This document shows positions 16,019 to 25,622 of a DNA stretch of 64,000 nucleotides, piece by piece. Numbering within the stretch: position 1 is the first letter of the stretch; each line of letters opens with the position of its first letter. The DNA is taken from positions 124,001 through 188,000 of the forward strand of contig NZ_JAUYTT010000010.1 of NCBI RefSeq assembly GCF_030695035.1, in the 5' to 3' direction. The translations under genes and the position numbers were made by a program. Source of the stretch: Frigidibacter sp. GTDB lineage: Bacteria > Pseudomonadota > Alphaproteobacteria > Rhodobacterales > Rhodobacteraceae. A model generated the notes under the pieces. The model ran no database searches. It worked only from the letters and a program-made list of their open reading frames with translations, and was not told the origin of the DNA.

Positions 16019-17161
16019 ATGATACAGACCCAGACTTTGCGCGATCCGCGTGGAGAGGTGGCGCCGTCCGGCCGGGCGGGGCGCGGACAGGACATCATCG
16101 GGGCCCGGATCTCGATGCGCGAGGTCACCAAGAAATACGGGGCCTTCGTCGCCGCCGACCGCATCAGCCTTGATGTCGAGCCGGGGGAGTTCATCACCCT
16201 TCTGGGTCCGTCCGGTAGCGGCAAAACCACGCTGCTGAACCTGCTGGCCGGGTTCCAGCGCATCGATGGCGGCGAGGTGTTGATCGACGGCAAGTCGATC
16301 ACCCATGTACCGACCCATCGGCGCGGGTTTGGCATGGTGTTCCAAAGCTATGCGCTGTTTCCCAACATGACCGTGGCGCAGAACGTAGCTTTTCCGATGC
16401 GGATGGCGGGGCTTGACCGGGCCGCCTCGGACCGGCGCGTGGCGGAAACGCTCGAGATGATGCGGCTTTCGGAACATGCGGCCAAGACACCGTCCGAGAT
16501 GTCGGGCGGGCAGCAGCAGCGGGTGGCGATTGCCCGGGCCATCGTGATGCGCCCGCGCGTCGTGCTGATGGACGAGCCGCTGTCGGCGTTGGACCGGCGG
16601 CTGCGTGAGTCAATCCAGATCGAGCTGCGCGAGCTGCACCAGACCATCGGCAGCACGATCCTGTTCGTGACCCATGACCAGAGCGAGGCGCTGACGATGA
16701 GCGACCGTATCGCCGTGCTGGACAAGGGCCACATCATCCAGGTGGACCGCCCGCTGGAAATCTACCGCCACCCGAAAAGCCGCTTCGTCGCCGGCTTCGT
16801 CGGCGAGAGCAATCTGATCGAGGCCGAAGTGCTGGAGCGGCGGGGCGACATCGCCACCCTCCGCAGCAAGGCCGGGCATGTCTTTCAGGCTGGCAGCCGC
16901 AATGTCCCCTCCATCGGCAAGGTGACGGTGCTGATCCGTCCCGAACGCATGGCGCTGCATGACAGCCCGCAGCCCGGCACCGCCCCGGCGACCGTCACCT
17001 CGGCGTTGTTCATGGGCGAGACGCTGCGCATCGAGGCAGCGATGGAGGGTGGCGAGACGCTGCTGATCCGCTGCCCGGACACTGCGGCCCGCGAATTGCC
17101 TGCGCCGGGCAGCAAGATCCATGTCGGCTGGGGTGCGCAAGATTGCTGGGTGCTGGCATGA
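16019..17161 (+). CDS. ABC transporter ATP-binding protein, PotA-like
   Basis: A 380-residue ATPase of the polyamine/iron family. Walker A GPSGSGKTT is at residues 63-71, the signature MSGGQ at 161-165, Walker B VVLMDEP at 181-187, and a C-terminal TOBE domain follows (IRPERMALHDS onward). An extension of about 30 residues precedes the ATPase core. A GGGAGGA ribosome-binding site supports the ATG at 16019. It is the first gene of the uptake operon and overlaps the fused permease gene by 4 bp. The family imports polyamines, but many members in Rhodobacterales carry other small organic ions or acids. Confidence 0.9.
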   Translation: MIQTQTLRDPRGEVAPSGRAGRGQDIIGARISMREVTKKYGAFVAADRISLDVEPGEFITLLGPSGSGKTTLLNLLAGFQRIDGGEVLIDGKSITHVPTHRRGFGMVFQSYALFPNMTVAQNVAFPMRMAGLDRAASDRRVAETLEMMRLSEHAAKTPSEMSGGQQQRVAIARAIVMRPRVVLMDEPLSALDRRLRESIQIELRELHQTIGSTILFVTHDQSEALTMSDRIAVLDKGHIIQVDRPLEIYRHPKSRFVAGFVGESNLIEAEVLERRGDIATLRSKAGHVFQAGSRNVPSIGKVTVLIRPERMALHDSPQPGTAPATVTSALFMGETLRIEAAMEGGETLLIRCPDTAARELPAPGSKIHVGWGAQDCWVLA

Positions 17162-18945
17162 CCGCCGCGCCGCTGTCTGGCACGGCCGCGCCAAGGCCGC
17201 GTGGCGCCTGGCTGAAATCTCCGGCGCTGCTGCTGGTGCCGGCCGTGCTGTTCCTGGCCGCGATCTACGTGATGCCGCTGATCGATCTCGGCCGCGTCAG
17301 CGTCGCCGCCGATCCGTGGTGGAGCCATATTGCGCGGGTCTTCTCGGTCCCGCTCTATTGGGAATCGCTGCTGCGTACGATGAAGATCGCGCTGACGGTC
17401 GCCTGCCTCTGTGCGCTGTTCGGCTATCCCACGGCGCTGCTGATCCAGCGCAGCCGGGGCAGCGTGCAGGCGATGATCGCCACGGCGGTGATCCTGCCCT
17501 ACTTCATCGCCATCCTGATCCGGACCTATGCCTGGATGGTGCTGCTGGGGCGCAACGGGCCGATCAACAAGACCGCCATCTGGCTGGGCATCTATGACGA
17601 GCCGCTGGCGCTGTTGTTCAACCGGGGCAGCGTGCTGATGGGCATGACGGCGGTGCTGATGCCGCTGATGGTGCTGTCGATCTATTCCAGCCTGTCGCGG
17701 CTGGACCAGAACCTGATCCGCGCGGCGCTGGCCAGCGGGGCCGGGCCGCTGGCGGTGTTCTGGCGGGTGCTGCTGCCGCTGACCCTGCCTGGCATCGGCG
17801 CCGGGTTCCTGCTGGTCTTCGTCAGCGCGCTTGGCTTCTTTATCACCCCCACTTTGCTGGGTGGCCCGGGCGACCAGATGTTCGCCATGCACATCACCCA
17901 GCAGGCCGATTCCATCACCGGCGAGGGCTTCTTGCAGGCGCTGGCGGTGGTGCTGCTGGTGATCACGCTGGTCGTTGTCGGCATCGCCGGCCGGCTGATG
18001 GGGTTCGAGTTCATCTGGGGCGGCGGCAAGCTGTCCGAGGTGGCAGAGACTCCGGCAAAATCCAAGCGCGCCGCCGCCGGGCCGACGCGGCGCAGCGCCA
18101 GGATGCTGGTGGCCGATATGGCTGGCTGGCCGATCCTGCGCCTGCTGGGGCGGATGCCTGCCGACACCGGCAAGTGGACGGTGCGGATCCTCGGCGGGTT
18201 CGTGCTGTGCACGCTGATCCTGCCGATCCTTGTGGTGATCGTCATCTCGTTCAGCAAGGCCAGCTACCTGACCTTCCCGCCGCCGGGCTGGTCGCTGCAG
18301 TGGTACGAGAAGTTCTTTTCGGACTCGAACTGGATGTCGGCCTTCTGGAACTCGCTGGGGATCGCGGCGCTATCCTCGGTGATGGCGGTTGCGCTTGGCG
18401 CGACGGCTGCGATAGGCATCGTGCGGAGCGAGATCCGCTATAAATCGGCGGTGATGCTGCTGCTGGTCAGCCCGATGATCGTGCCGCCGGTGGTGCTTGG
18501 CCTGTCGCTCTACAGCCTGTTCCTGCACCTCAACCTTGTCGGCACCTATTTCGGCCTCGCGGCCGCCCATGCCATCGGCGGCATCCCGATCGTGATCGTG
18601 ATCGTCGCCGCCTCGCTGCAGGCGGTGGACCGGCAGCTGGAGCAAAGCGCGGCCGTGCACGGCGCCTCGGTGCTGACGGTGTTCCGCACGGTGACCCTGC
18701 CCGCCATCGCGCCGGGGCTCGCCGCGGCGGTGTTCTTTGCCTTCCTGCACTCGTTCGACGAACTGGTGCTGTCGCTGTTCCTGTCCAGCCCGCGGATGAA
18801 GACGCTGCCGCTGATGCTCTGGGCCGACATCAACTATCAGCTCAACCCGGTTCTGGCCGTCGTCTCGACGCTGGAAGTCGTGCTGGTCGTCGGTGGGATC
18901 TTCCTCGCGCGGCCCGTCTTCGGGCGGTCGCGCGCGGCACACTGA
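17158..18945 (+). CDS. ABC transporter permease, fused PotB-PotC type
   Basis: One 595-residue polypeptide holds two complete permease domains. Each has its own EAA-type cytoplasmic loop: ASGAGPLAVFWRVLLPLTLPG near residues 192-212 and VHGASVLTVFRTVTLPAIAPG near 500-520. A hydrophilic linker rich in Lys, Arg and Ala (about residues 290-340) joins them. In the standard polyamine transporters these are separate PotB and PotC subunits of 260-290 residues. I chose the ATG at 17158 because it overlaps the ATPase stop (ATGA). The fusion fixes subunit stoichiometry and has no frameshift signature. Confidence 0.9.
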   Translation: MTAAPLSGTAAPRPRGAWLKSPALLLVPAVLFLAAIYVMPLIDLGRVSVAADPWWSHIARVFSVPLYWESLLRTMKIALTVACLCALFGYPTALLIQRSRGSVQAMIATAVILPYFIAILIRTYAWMVLLGRNGPINKTAIWLGIYDEPLALLFNRGSVLMGMTAVLMPLMVLSIYSSLSRLDQNLIRAALASGAGPLAVFWRVLLPLTLPGIGAGFLLVFVSALGFFITPTLLGGPGDQMFAMHITQQADSITGEGFLQALAVVLLVITLVVVGIAGRLMGFEFIWGGGKLSEVAETPAKSKRAAAGPTRRSARMLVADMAGWPILRLLGRMPADTGKWTVRILGGFVLCTLILPILVVIVISFSKASYLTFPPPGWSLQWYEKFFSDSNWMSAFWNSLGIAALSSVMAVALGATAAIGIVRSEIRYKSAVMLLLVSPMIVPPVVLGLSLYSLFLHLNLVGTYFGLAAAHAIGGIPIVIVIVAASLQAVDRQLEQSAAVHGASVLTVFRTVTLPAIAPGLAAAVFFAFLHSFDELVLSLFLSSPRMKTLPLMLWADINYQLNPVLAVVSTLEVVLVVGGIFLARPVFGRSRAAH

Positions 18946-18979
18946 CTGCAAACCCAAGTAAAACAGAGGAGGAGATGTG

Positions 18980-20065
18980 ATGCTTGGATCTTATCGACTG
19001 AAAGGAATGGTGTCGGCCCTGGCCGTCACCGCCGCATTCGGCGCCGGTCCGGTGCTGGCGCAAAGCACCGAGGTGATCATGCAAGATCCCGGCGGCGGCT
19101 ATGGCGAGGCGCTGCGCAAGGTGATGTACGATCCCTTCGAGGAGGAGACTGGCATCGACGTCATCACCGTGCAGGAGGCGCGGTCCGGCCCGCGCATCAA
19201 GGCGCAGGTCGAGGCTGGCAAGACCGAATGGGACCTGACCTTCATCTTCGACCAGGAAACGAAGCTTCTGGGTGATTGCTGCCTGGCCGATATCGACTAT
19301 TCGATGATGTCGGAAGGCGCGCAGAAGACGCTGGCCGCCATGCCGGACAACCTCAAGCGGCCCAAGGGCGTCGCGCTGCAGGTGATCGGCGTCGGCCTTG
19401 TCTACAACACCGACGTCTATTCCGAGGAAGAGGCCCCGAAAAGCTGGGCCGATTTCTGGGATGTCGAGGCGTTCCCGGGCAAGCGCTGCCTGCCGGCCTG
19501 GCCGCGCTTCGTGATGGAAGCGGCGCTGATGGCCGACGGCGTGGAGAAGGACCAGCTCTACCCGCTGGACATGGACCGCGCGCTGGCGAAGATCGCCGAG
19601 ATCAAGCCGCATGTGTCGAAATGGTGGACCACCTCGGCGCAGCCGCCGCAGCTGTTGCTGGATGGAGAGGCCGACATGTGCATGGCCTATACCGGATCGA
19701 CCTCGAAACTGGCGCTGGAAGGCGCCCCGATCGAGGTGGAGTGGAACCAGGGCTTCATCTATTACGACTTCTTCTCGATCCCGAAGGACGGGCCGAACTA
19801 CGAAAACGCCATGAAGCTGCTGTCCTGGCGGCTGGAGCCCGAGCGTGCGGCCGAGCTGACCTCCAACTTCCCGGTGGCACTGCCGTCCTCGGTGGTGTTC
19901 GAGGCGGCGGACCCGGCGGTCAGCACCTACTGGGCCAACAACCCCGCCAACGTTTCGCGCGCCATCGAGTGGAGCCCGGACTATTGGGGGGCGATGTCGG
20001 AAGGCGGCACGACCACCAATGAAGAGCATGGCCAGGAACAGCTGAACGCGCTGCTGGCACAATAA
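18980..20065 (+). CDS. Periplasmic solute-binding protein, PotD-like
   Basis: A 361-residue extracellular binding protein. A signal peptide is visible (hydrophobic stretch and cleavage after VLA, before QSTEV). The mature part matches the spermidine/putrescine-type SBP family: ITVQEARSGPRIKAQVEAGKTEWD-like core, GLVYNTDVY and ADMCMAYTGS. It delivers ligand to the fused permease. ATG at 18980 is preferred over the GTG at 18977 because the AGGAGGAG box is better spaced. The nearby IclR regulator and the divergent catabolic genes suggest that the ligand is the operon's growth substrate rather than a polyamine. Confidence 0.9.
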   Translation: MLGSYRLKGMVSALAVTAAFGAGPVLAQSTEVIMQDPGGGYGEALRKVMYDPFEEETGIDVITVQEARSGPRIKAQVEAGKTEWDLTFIFDQETKLLGDCCLADIDYSMMSEGAQKTLAAMPDNLKRPKGVALQVIGVGLVYNTDVYSEEEAPKSWADFWDVEAFPGKRCLPAWPRFVMEAALMADGVEKDQLYPLDMDRALAKIAEIKPHVSKWWTTSAQPPQLLLDGEADMCMAYTGSTSKLALEGAPIEVEWNQGFIYYDFFSIPKDGPNYENAMKLLSWRLEPERAAELTSNFPVALPSSVVFEAADPAVSTYWANNPANVSRAIEWSPDYWGAMSEGGTTTNEEHGQEQLNALLAQ

Positions 20066-20074
20066 GTCACAGGA

Positions 20075-20102
20075 ATGGCCGCGACGCTTCTGTCGCGGCC
20101 AT
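20075..20102. terminator. Strong hairpin after the binding-protein gene
   Basis: A perfect 11-bp stem (ATGGCCGCGAC, loop GCTTCT, GTCGCGGCCAT) begins 9 bp after the stop codon. No U-run follows, so it may stabilise the upstream mRNA end and raise binding-protein yield relative to the following IclR gene, rather than terminate fully. Confidence 0.6.
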
Positions 20103-20167
20103 CGCATTCTGCGCTATAGTCGGCGGCCAGGGCGCTGCCGGCGCGCAGAGTGAGTATCGGGACATCT

Positions 20168-20920
20168 ATGGACAAAGCCTTCGTCAAGGGACTGCGCCTT
20201 GTGGAAACCCTCGCCCTCAGTGACCTGCCCCGCGGGGTCAGCGATCTGGCGGCAGAGCTGGAGATGACCAAGAGCAACGTTCATCGCCTGCTGCAGACCC
20301 TGCAGGCTCACGGCTATGTGCGGCAGGTTCCGGCGAACAGCACCTATGAGCTGACGACCAAGATCTGGGAGCTTGGCAGCCACGTCATCCGCCGCATGGA
20401 CCTGATCAAGATCGCGCGCCCGGCGATGACCCGGCTGGCCGAGCAGACGGGCGAGACGGTTCACCTGTCGGTGCTGGAAGACATCGATGTGATCTATCTC
20501 GACAAGATCGAAAGCGCGCATCACATCCGCGCCAATACCAGCGTCGGCTCTCGGGCGCCGGCGTTCACCGTGGCCACGGGCAAGGCTATGCTGTCGCACA
20601 TGCCAGACGACTATTTGGAACGGTTCACCCCGCATCTGCGCGCCTATACCGAAACCACCCGCACCACGCTGGCCGAGCTGCGCGAGGACGTCGCTCAGGC
20701 CCGCGCGCAGGGCCATGCGCTGGTGCTGCATGGCGAGTGGCGCGACGGTATCGCCGCCTGCGCCTGCGCCATTTTGGGCCGCTCGGGTGAGCTGGTGGGG
20801 GCCATCGGCATCTCGGGCCCGGACTCGCGGCTCAAGCGCAAACAGTTGAAGCTGATCGCGCCGCAAGTGATGGAAGCGGCCGAGGCGATTTCGGCCGCCT
20901 TGGGCTATTCGCGGCGCTGA
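20168..20920 (+). CDS. IclR-family transcriptional regulator
   Basis: A 250-residue regulator with an N-terminal winged helix (residues 5-60, VSDLAAELEMTKSNVHRLLQTL) and a C-terminal IclR effector-binding domain (from about residue 75, including HLSVLEDIDVIYLDKIES and ATGKAMLSH). I prefer ATG 20168 to GTG 20150 because MDKAFVKGLRL matches usual IclR starts. It lies directly after the uptake operon. The paired TTC-N9-GAA operators at 15817 and 15987 are its best candidate targets, making it the switch for both divergent operons. Known relatives respond to small acids. Confidence 0.88.
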   Translation: MDKAFVKGLRLVETLALSDLPRGVSDLAAELEMTKSNVHRLLQTLQAHGYVRQVPANSTYELTTKIWELGSHVIRRMDLIKIARPAMTRLAEQTGETVHLSVLEDIDVIYLDKIESAHHIRANTSVGSRAPAFTVATGKAMLSHMPDDYLERFTPHLRAYTETTRTTLAELREDVAQARAQGHALVLHGEWRDGIAACACAILGRSGELVGAIGISGPDSRLKRKQLKLIAPQVMEAAEAISAALGYSRR

Positions 20921-20944
20921 GGGCGCCCCAGCGGCAGTCTTTTT
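20915..20944 (+). terminator. Intrinsic terminator overlapping the IclR stop codon
   Basis: CGCTG at 20915-20919 pairs with CAGCG at 20929-20933, with further GG/CC pairs inside, and a TCTTTTT tract follows at 20938-20944. The stem includes the stop codon. It isolates the LacI-controlled sugar operon downstream. Confidence 0.65.
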
Positions 20945-20991
20945 GATGCCTCTCTGACGCGGTCGGGCCGACAGCGTGTCCGAGGCCCCAG

Positions 20992-21013
20992 TTTTGACAT
21001 ACGTCTGTCAAAA
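20992..21013. promoter_or_regulatory. Palindromic operator upstream of the LacI-type gene
   Basis: Perfect 8-bp arms TTTTGACA and TGTCAAAA are separated by 6 bp (TACGTC). A related element, TTGACGTCTATCA, follows at 21018-21030. The left arm contains a consensus TTGACA that could serve as a -35 box. The palindrome lies 52 bp before the ATG of the LacI-type regulator, so autoregulation of the whole sugar operon is the simple reading. Confidence 0.7.
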
Positions 21014-21064
21014 CTGATTGACGTCTATCACCCCCTCTGGGAAGATCATTCTGGGAGGAGAATC

Positions 21065-22111
21065 ATGAAAAGCCCCACGCTACATGATGTAGCGCGGTCA
21101 GCAGGTGTCAGCTATTCGACCGCTGATCGCGTTTTGAATGGACGGGGTGGCGTCGCAGAAAAATCTGCGCAGCGCGTTCAGCGTGCAATTGAAGAGCTTG
21201 GATATCGGCGTGACATTCACGCTGCCAATCTGTCGCGCAGGCGAAATTACCGTTTCCTTTTCCTTTTGCCGCGGGGCGACCACGGCTTCTTCACCACTCT
21301 GCGTGAGGCGCTTTTGCATGAAACGGTCAGGCGCCTTGTGGATCGGCTGGTCATAACGCATTACGACGTTCCGGCATTTGATGCCGAAGCGCTCGCTGCG
21401 GAATTGAGCAGGATCAATCCCGAGGATTACGACTGCGTCGCATTGATCGGCGTTGATTCCAATATTCTGGACGCTGCGATAGGCAGGCTGGTCGGGAAAG
21501 GACTGCCGGTCATTACGCTGGTATCCGACAGCGCCACCGATCTGCGGCAGTCCTATATCGGCATCGACAATGTGATCGCCGGGCGCACGGCCGGCCGCCT
21601 GATGTTGCTGACCCACAAGACCCGGACCGGCCGTATCCTGCCCATTCTGGGCACGATGGGCGTGCGCGACCACCGCGAGCGCCTGCAGGGCGCAACAGAG
21701 GTGATTTCCGCGCCCGGCTCTGGCCTTGAGATTCTTCCGCCCATCGAGGTGCAGGATCGCCCCGAGATCATGCTGGACCGGGTGAGTGAAATCCTGAAAT
21801 CCGACCCCGCCATAACGGGGATCTATTCGATCGGCGGGGGCAACCGCGGATTGGTAGATCTTCTAAGCCGTATTGAAAGAAACCGCCCCGTCGTTGTCCT
21901 TCACGAACTGACACCAACCAGTCGCGCGGCCTTGAAGTGCGGCATGATCGATGCAGTCATCGACCAGAAACCCGCCGAAGAAATCAGCCGCGCCATCGAC
22001 GCGATGCGCGCCATTGCGGATGACCTGCCTGCTCCTGACAGCCGCGTCGTCCCGACAATCTACTTGGCAGACAATCTGCCTGATCCAAATGCCAATGGAG
22101 GATGGACGTGA
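21065..22111 (+). CDS. LacI-family transcriptional regulator
   Basis: A 348-residue regulator. The N-terminal LacI helix-turn-helix is clear ([22 protein letters not shown], residues 5-26), followed by the hinge ([19 protein letters not shown]) and a periplasmic-binding-protein-like sugar domain. A GGGAGGAG box precedes the ATG. Its DNA is somewhat richer in A+T than the genes that follow. The gene is the first of a seven-gene sugar operon and its stop overlaps the xylose isomerase start. The ligand is probably the imported sugar or its isomer. Confidence 0.9.
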   Translation: MKSPTLHDVARSAGVSYSTADRVLNGRGGVAEKSAQRVQRAIEELGYRRDIHAANLSRRRNYRFLFLLPRGDHGFFTTLREALLHETVRRLVDRLVITHYDVPAFDAEALAAELSRINPEDYDCVALIGVDSNILDAAIGRLVGKGLPVITLVSDSATDLRQSYIGIDNVIAGRTAGRLMLLTHKTRTGRILPILGTMGVRDHRERLQGATEVISAPGSGLEILPPIEVQDRPEIMLDRVSEILKSDPAITGIYSIGGGNRGLVDLLSRIERNRPVVVLHELTPTSRAALKCGMIDAVIDQKPAEEISRAIDAMRAIADDLPAPDSRVVPTIYLADNLPDPNANGGWT

Positions 22112-23412
22112 GCGACTATTTTGGAAGTATCGCCCCGCTGGGTTTTGCACCGGACAGCGATGGACTTGCGTTCCGTCACTACGATGAGGGCGAGATCGTG
22201 CTTGGCAAGCCGATGAAGGACCACCTGCGCTTTGCCGTCGCCTATTGGCACAGCTTCGGCTGGGAGGGCGGCGATCCCTTTGGCGGGCGCACCTTTGACC
22301 GGCCCTGGTTCCCCGCCGACACGATGGCGCTGGCCGAGGCGCGGGCGGATGCGGCCTTCGGCTTCTTCCGCATCCTCGGCGCGCCCTATTTCTGCTTTCA
22401 CGACCACGACGTGCGCCCCGAAGGCGCCAGCCTGACCGAAAGCCGCGACCGGCTGAACCGCATCGCCGACATCTTCCAGCACAAGATGGAGGCGGGCGGG
22501 CCCAAGCTGCTGTGGGGCACCGCGAACCTCTTCTCGAACCGCCGCTACATGTCCGGCGCGGCGACCAACCCCGACCCGGATGTCTTTGCCTATGCCGCCG
22601 CGACGGTGCGCGATTGCCTTGACGTGACCCAGCGTCTGGGGGGCGAGAACTATGTGCTCTGGGGCGGGCGCGAAGGGTATGAGACGCTGCTGAACACTGA
22701 TCTGGGGAAAGAGCTGGACCAGATGGGCCGCTTCCTGTCGATGGTCGTGGACTACAAGCACCGCATCGGCTTCAAGGGCGCGATCCTGATCGAGCCGAAG
22801 CCGCAGGAACCCACCAAGCACCAGTATGATTACGACGTCGCCACCGTCTACGGCTTCCTGCGCCGCTATGGGCTGGAGGATGAGGTGAAGGTGAATATCG
22901 AGCAGGGCCACGCGATCCTGGCGGGCCACAGCTTCGAGCATGAGATTTCGCTGGCCAATGCGCTTGGCATCTTCGGGTCCATCGACATGAACCGGAATGA
23001 CCAGCAATCGGGCTGGGATACCGATCAGTTCCCCAACAACGTTCCCGAGGTGGCGCTGGCCTATTATGAGATCCTGAAGGGCGGCGGCTTCACCACTGGC
23101 GGTACCAATTTCGACTCCAAGCTCCGCCGCCAGTCGCTGGACGCCGAGGATCTGGTCGCCGCCCATGCCGGCGCGATGGATGTCTGTGCCCGCGGGCTGA
23201 AAGCTGCTGCCAAGATGCTGGAGGAGGGCCGCCTGGAGGCCGCGCGGGACGCGCGCTATGCCGGTTGGCAGGGCCAGGCCGCGCAGGCGATGCTGGCCCC
23301 GGGCGCGCGGCTGGAAGAGATCGCCGACGCTGCTGTTGCACGCGGACTTGATCCGCAGCCGGTCTCGGGCCGGCAGGAGCAACTTGAAAACCTCGTGAAC
23401 CGTTACGTCTGA
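22108..23412 (+). CDS. xylA: Xylose isomerase
   Basis: A 434-residue enzyme closely following class II xylose isomerases: [21 protein letters not shown] near the start, [50 protein letters not shown] and [15 protein letters not shown], which include the metal ligands and catalytic His/Lys. It converts D-xylose to D-xylulose (or glucose to fructose) in the cytoplasm. I chose GTG at 22108: GGAGGA ends 5 nt upstream and GTGA overlaps the regulator's stop, whereas the in-frame ATG at 22102 is almost touching the Shine-Dalgarno. No xylulokinase gene follows. Confidence 0.93.
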   Translation: MSDYFGSIAPLGFAPDSDGLAFRHYDEGEIVLGKPMKDHLRFAVAYWHSFGWEGGDPFGGRTFDRPWFPADTMALAEARADAAFGFFRILGAPYFCFHDHDVRPEGASLTESRDRLNRIADIFQHKMEAGGPKLLWGTANLFSNRRYMSGAATNPDPDVFAYAAATVRDCLDVTQRLGGENYVLWGGREGYETLLNTDLGKELDQMGRFLSMVVDYKHRIGFKGAILIEPKPQEPTKHQYDYDVATVYGFLRRYGLEDEVKVNIEQGHAILAGHSFEHEISLANALGIFGSIDMNRNDQQSGWDTDQFPNNVPEVALAYYEILKGGGFTTGGTNFDSKLRRQSLDAEDLVAAHAGAMDVCARGLKAAAKMLEEGRLEAARDARYAGWQGQAAQAMLAPGARLEEIADAAVARGLDPQPVSGRQEQLENLVNRYV

Positions 23413-23423
23413 AGGGGGGAGCC

Positions 23424-24476
23424 ATGAAGACGATCAAGGGACCGGCGCTGTTTCTGGCGCAATTTGCTGGCGATGACGCGCCGTTCAACTCGTGGGACAG
23501 CATCACCAGATGGGCCGCGGATTGTGGTTACAAGGGCGTGCAGGTGCCCAGTTGGGACGCGCGGCTGATCGACCTGTCGAAGGCCGCTGCCAGCAAGGAC
23601 TACTGCGACGAGTTCAAGGGCGTAGCCGCCGCCAACGGGGTGGAGGTGACGGAGCTGTCCACCCACCTTCAGGGCCAACTGGTCGCCGTCCACCCCGCCT
23701 ATGACGAGGCGTTTGACGGCTTTGCCGACCCTTCGGTGCGCGGCAATCCCAAGGCCCGGCAGGAATGGGCGGTGGATCAGGTCAAGAAGGCCCTCACCGC
23801 CTCGCGCAATATGGGGATTGACGCCCACGCCTCCTTCTCGGGCGCGCTCGCCTGGCCGTTTGTCTACCCCTGGCCGCAGCGCCCGGCGGGGCTGGTGGAG
23901 GCTGCCTTCGACGAACTGGCGAAGCGCTGGACGCCGATCCTTGACCATGCCGAGGAGTGCGGGGTCGATGTCTGCTATGAAATCCACCCCGGCGAAGACC
24001 TGCATGATGGTGACAGCTACGAGATGTTTCTTGAGCGGACGGGCAACCATGCCCGGGCCTGCATGCTGTACGACCCCTCGCACTACGTCCTGCAATGCCT
24101 TGATTATCTGGACAATATCGACATCTACAAGGACCGCATCCGCATGTTCCACGTCAAGGATGCCGAGTTCAACCCGACCGGGCGCAAGGGTGTCTATGGC
24201 GGCTATCAGGGCTGGACGAACCGCGCCGGGCGCTTCCGCAGCCTGGGCGACGGGCAGGTCGATTTCGGGGCGGTGTTTTCCAAGATGGCGGCGAACGACT
24301 TTGCCGGCTGGGCCGTGGTCGAATGGGAATGCTGCCTGAAGCATCCCGAAGACGGCGCGCGCGAGGGGGCGGAGTTCGTGAAGTCCCACATCATCCGCGT
24401 CACCGAAAAAGCCTTTGACGATTTCGCGGGCGGCGGCGCCGACGATGCCGCCAACCGCCGCATGCTGGGGATCTGA
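23424..24476 (+). CDS. Sugar phosphate isomerase/epimerase-family TIM barrel protein
   Basis: A 350-residue protein of the xylose-isomerase-like TIM barrel superfamily (AP-endonuclease 2 fold). Probable metal ligands lie in CYEIHPGEDLHDG, LYDPSHYVLQ, MFHVKDAEF and VVEWECC. Relatives include inosose dehydratase, tagatose epimerases and 3-keto-glycoside-cleaving enzymes. It is 11 bp after xylA and 3 bp before the Gfo/Idh/MocA gene, a pairing common in inositol and glycoside oxidation pathways. The precise reaction is not determined. The start has a GGGGGGAG box. Confidence 0.87.
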   Translation: MKTIKGPALFLAQFAGDDAPFNSWDSITRWAADCGYKGVQVPSWDARLIDLSKAAASKDYCDEFKGVAAANGVEVTELSTHLQGQLVAVHPAYDEAFDGFADPSVRGNPKARQEWAVDQVKKALTASRNMGIDAHASFSGALAWPFVYPWPQRPAGLVEAAFDELAKRWTPILDHAEECGVDVCYEIHPGEDLHDGDSYEMFLERTGNHARACMLYDPSHYVLQCLDYLDNIDIYKDRIRMFHVKDAEFNPTGRKGVYGGYQGWTNRAGRFRSLGDGQVDFGAVFSKMAANDFAGWAVVEWECCLKHPEDGAREGAEFVKSHIIRVTEKAFDDFAGGGADDAANRRMLGI

Positions 24477-24479
24477 GCG

Positions 24480-25622
24480 ATGGAGAAGATCAGATTGGGC
24501 ATGGTCGGCGGCGGCAAGGATGCCTTCATCGGGGCGGTCCACCGCATCGCGGCGCGGATCGACGGCGATTATGATCTGGTGGCGGGGGCGCTGTCCTCGA
24601 CCCCCGACAAGGCGCGCGAAAGCGGGCTGGCGCTCGGCCTCGCGCCGGATCGCTGCTATGGCAGCTTCGAGGAGATGGCAGAGCGCGAGGCGGCGCGGCC
24701 GGACGGCATTCAGGCGGTGTCGATCGTGACGCCGAACCACATGCACGCCGCCCCGGCCATCGCCTTCCTCAAGCGCGGCATCCATGTGATCTGCGACAAG
24801 CCGCTGACCGCGACGATAGAACAGGCGGACGAACTGGCGGCGGCGGTGCGGGCTTCAACGGCGCTGTTCATCCTCACCCACAACTACACCGGCTACCCGA
24901 TGATCCGGCAGGCGCGGGACATGGTCGCGGCGGGCGATCTGGGCCGCATCCGCGTGGTGCAGGTGGAATACCCGCAGGACTGGCTGACCGAGGCGTCGGA
25001 GGCGACCGGCAGCAACAAGCAGGCCGAATGGCGCACCGACCCCGAACGCTCGGGCGCGGGCGGGTCCATCGGCGATATCGGCACCCATGCGCATAACCTG
25101 GCCTGCTTCGTCACTGGGCTGCGGGTGGAGAAACTGGCCGCCGATCTGCAATCCTTCGTGCCGGGGCGGCGGGTGGATGACAACGCCCATATCCTGCTGC
25201 GGTTTGAGGGCGGGGCACGTGGCAGCCTCTGGTGCAGCCAGGTCGCGCCGGGCAACGAGAATGCGCTGCGCCTGCGCGTCTATGGCGAGAAGGGCGGGCT
25301 CGACTGGGCGCAGGAGGATCCGAACTACCTGTGGCACACGCCCTTCGGCCAGCCCAAGCGGCTGCTGACACGGGGCGGGGCAGGGGCCTCGGCCGCGGCG
25401 GGCGCCGTCAGCCGCACGCCGGGGGGCCACCCCGAGGGCTATCTGGAGGGCTTCGCCAACATCTACGCAGGGGCGGCGCAGGCGATCCGCGCCGCGGCGA
25501 AGGGCGAGCGCGCGGCGGTGTTGGACGTGCTGCCGGGGCTCGAAGCGGGCCTCGCCGGGATGCGCTTCATCGCGGCCGCCGTTGCCTCGTCGCAGGACGA
25601 TGCGGCCTGGGTGGCGCTGTGA
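24480..25622 (+). CDS. Gfo/Idh/MocA-family oxidoreductase
   Basis: A 380-residue NAD(P)-dependent sugar oxidoreductase. The Rossmann entry is LGMVGGGKDAFIGAVHR, the catalytic lysine lies in CDKPLTATIEQADEL, and the second-domain motif is GSIGDIGTHAHNLACF, supplying the aspartate and histidine of the active site. The family oxidises inositols, glucose derivatives or the C3 hydroxyl of glycosides. Together with the TIM barrel neighbour it suggests an oxidised-sugar intermediate. Its stop overlaps the GTG start of the ABC ATPase gene (GTGA). Confidence 0.88.
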   Translation: MEKIRLGMVGGGKDAFIGAVHRIAARIDGDYDLVAGALSSTPDKARESGLALGLAPDRCYGSFEEMAEREAARPDGIQAVSIVTPNHMHAAPAIAFLKRGIHVICDKPLTATIEQADELAAAVRASTALFILTHNYTGYPMIRQARDMVAAGDLGRIRVVQVEYPQDWLTEASEATGSNKQAEWRTDPERSGAGGSIGDIGTHAHNLACFVTGLRVEKLAADLQSFVPGRRVDDNAHILLRFEGGARGSLWCSQVAPGNENALRLRVYGEKGGLDWAQEDPNYLWHTPFGQPKRLLTRGGAGASAAAGAVSRTPGGHPEGYLEGFANIYAGAAQAIRAAAKGERAAVLDVLPGLEAGLAGMRFIAAAVASSQDDAAWVAL

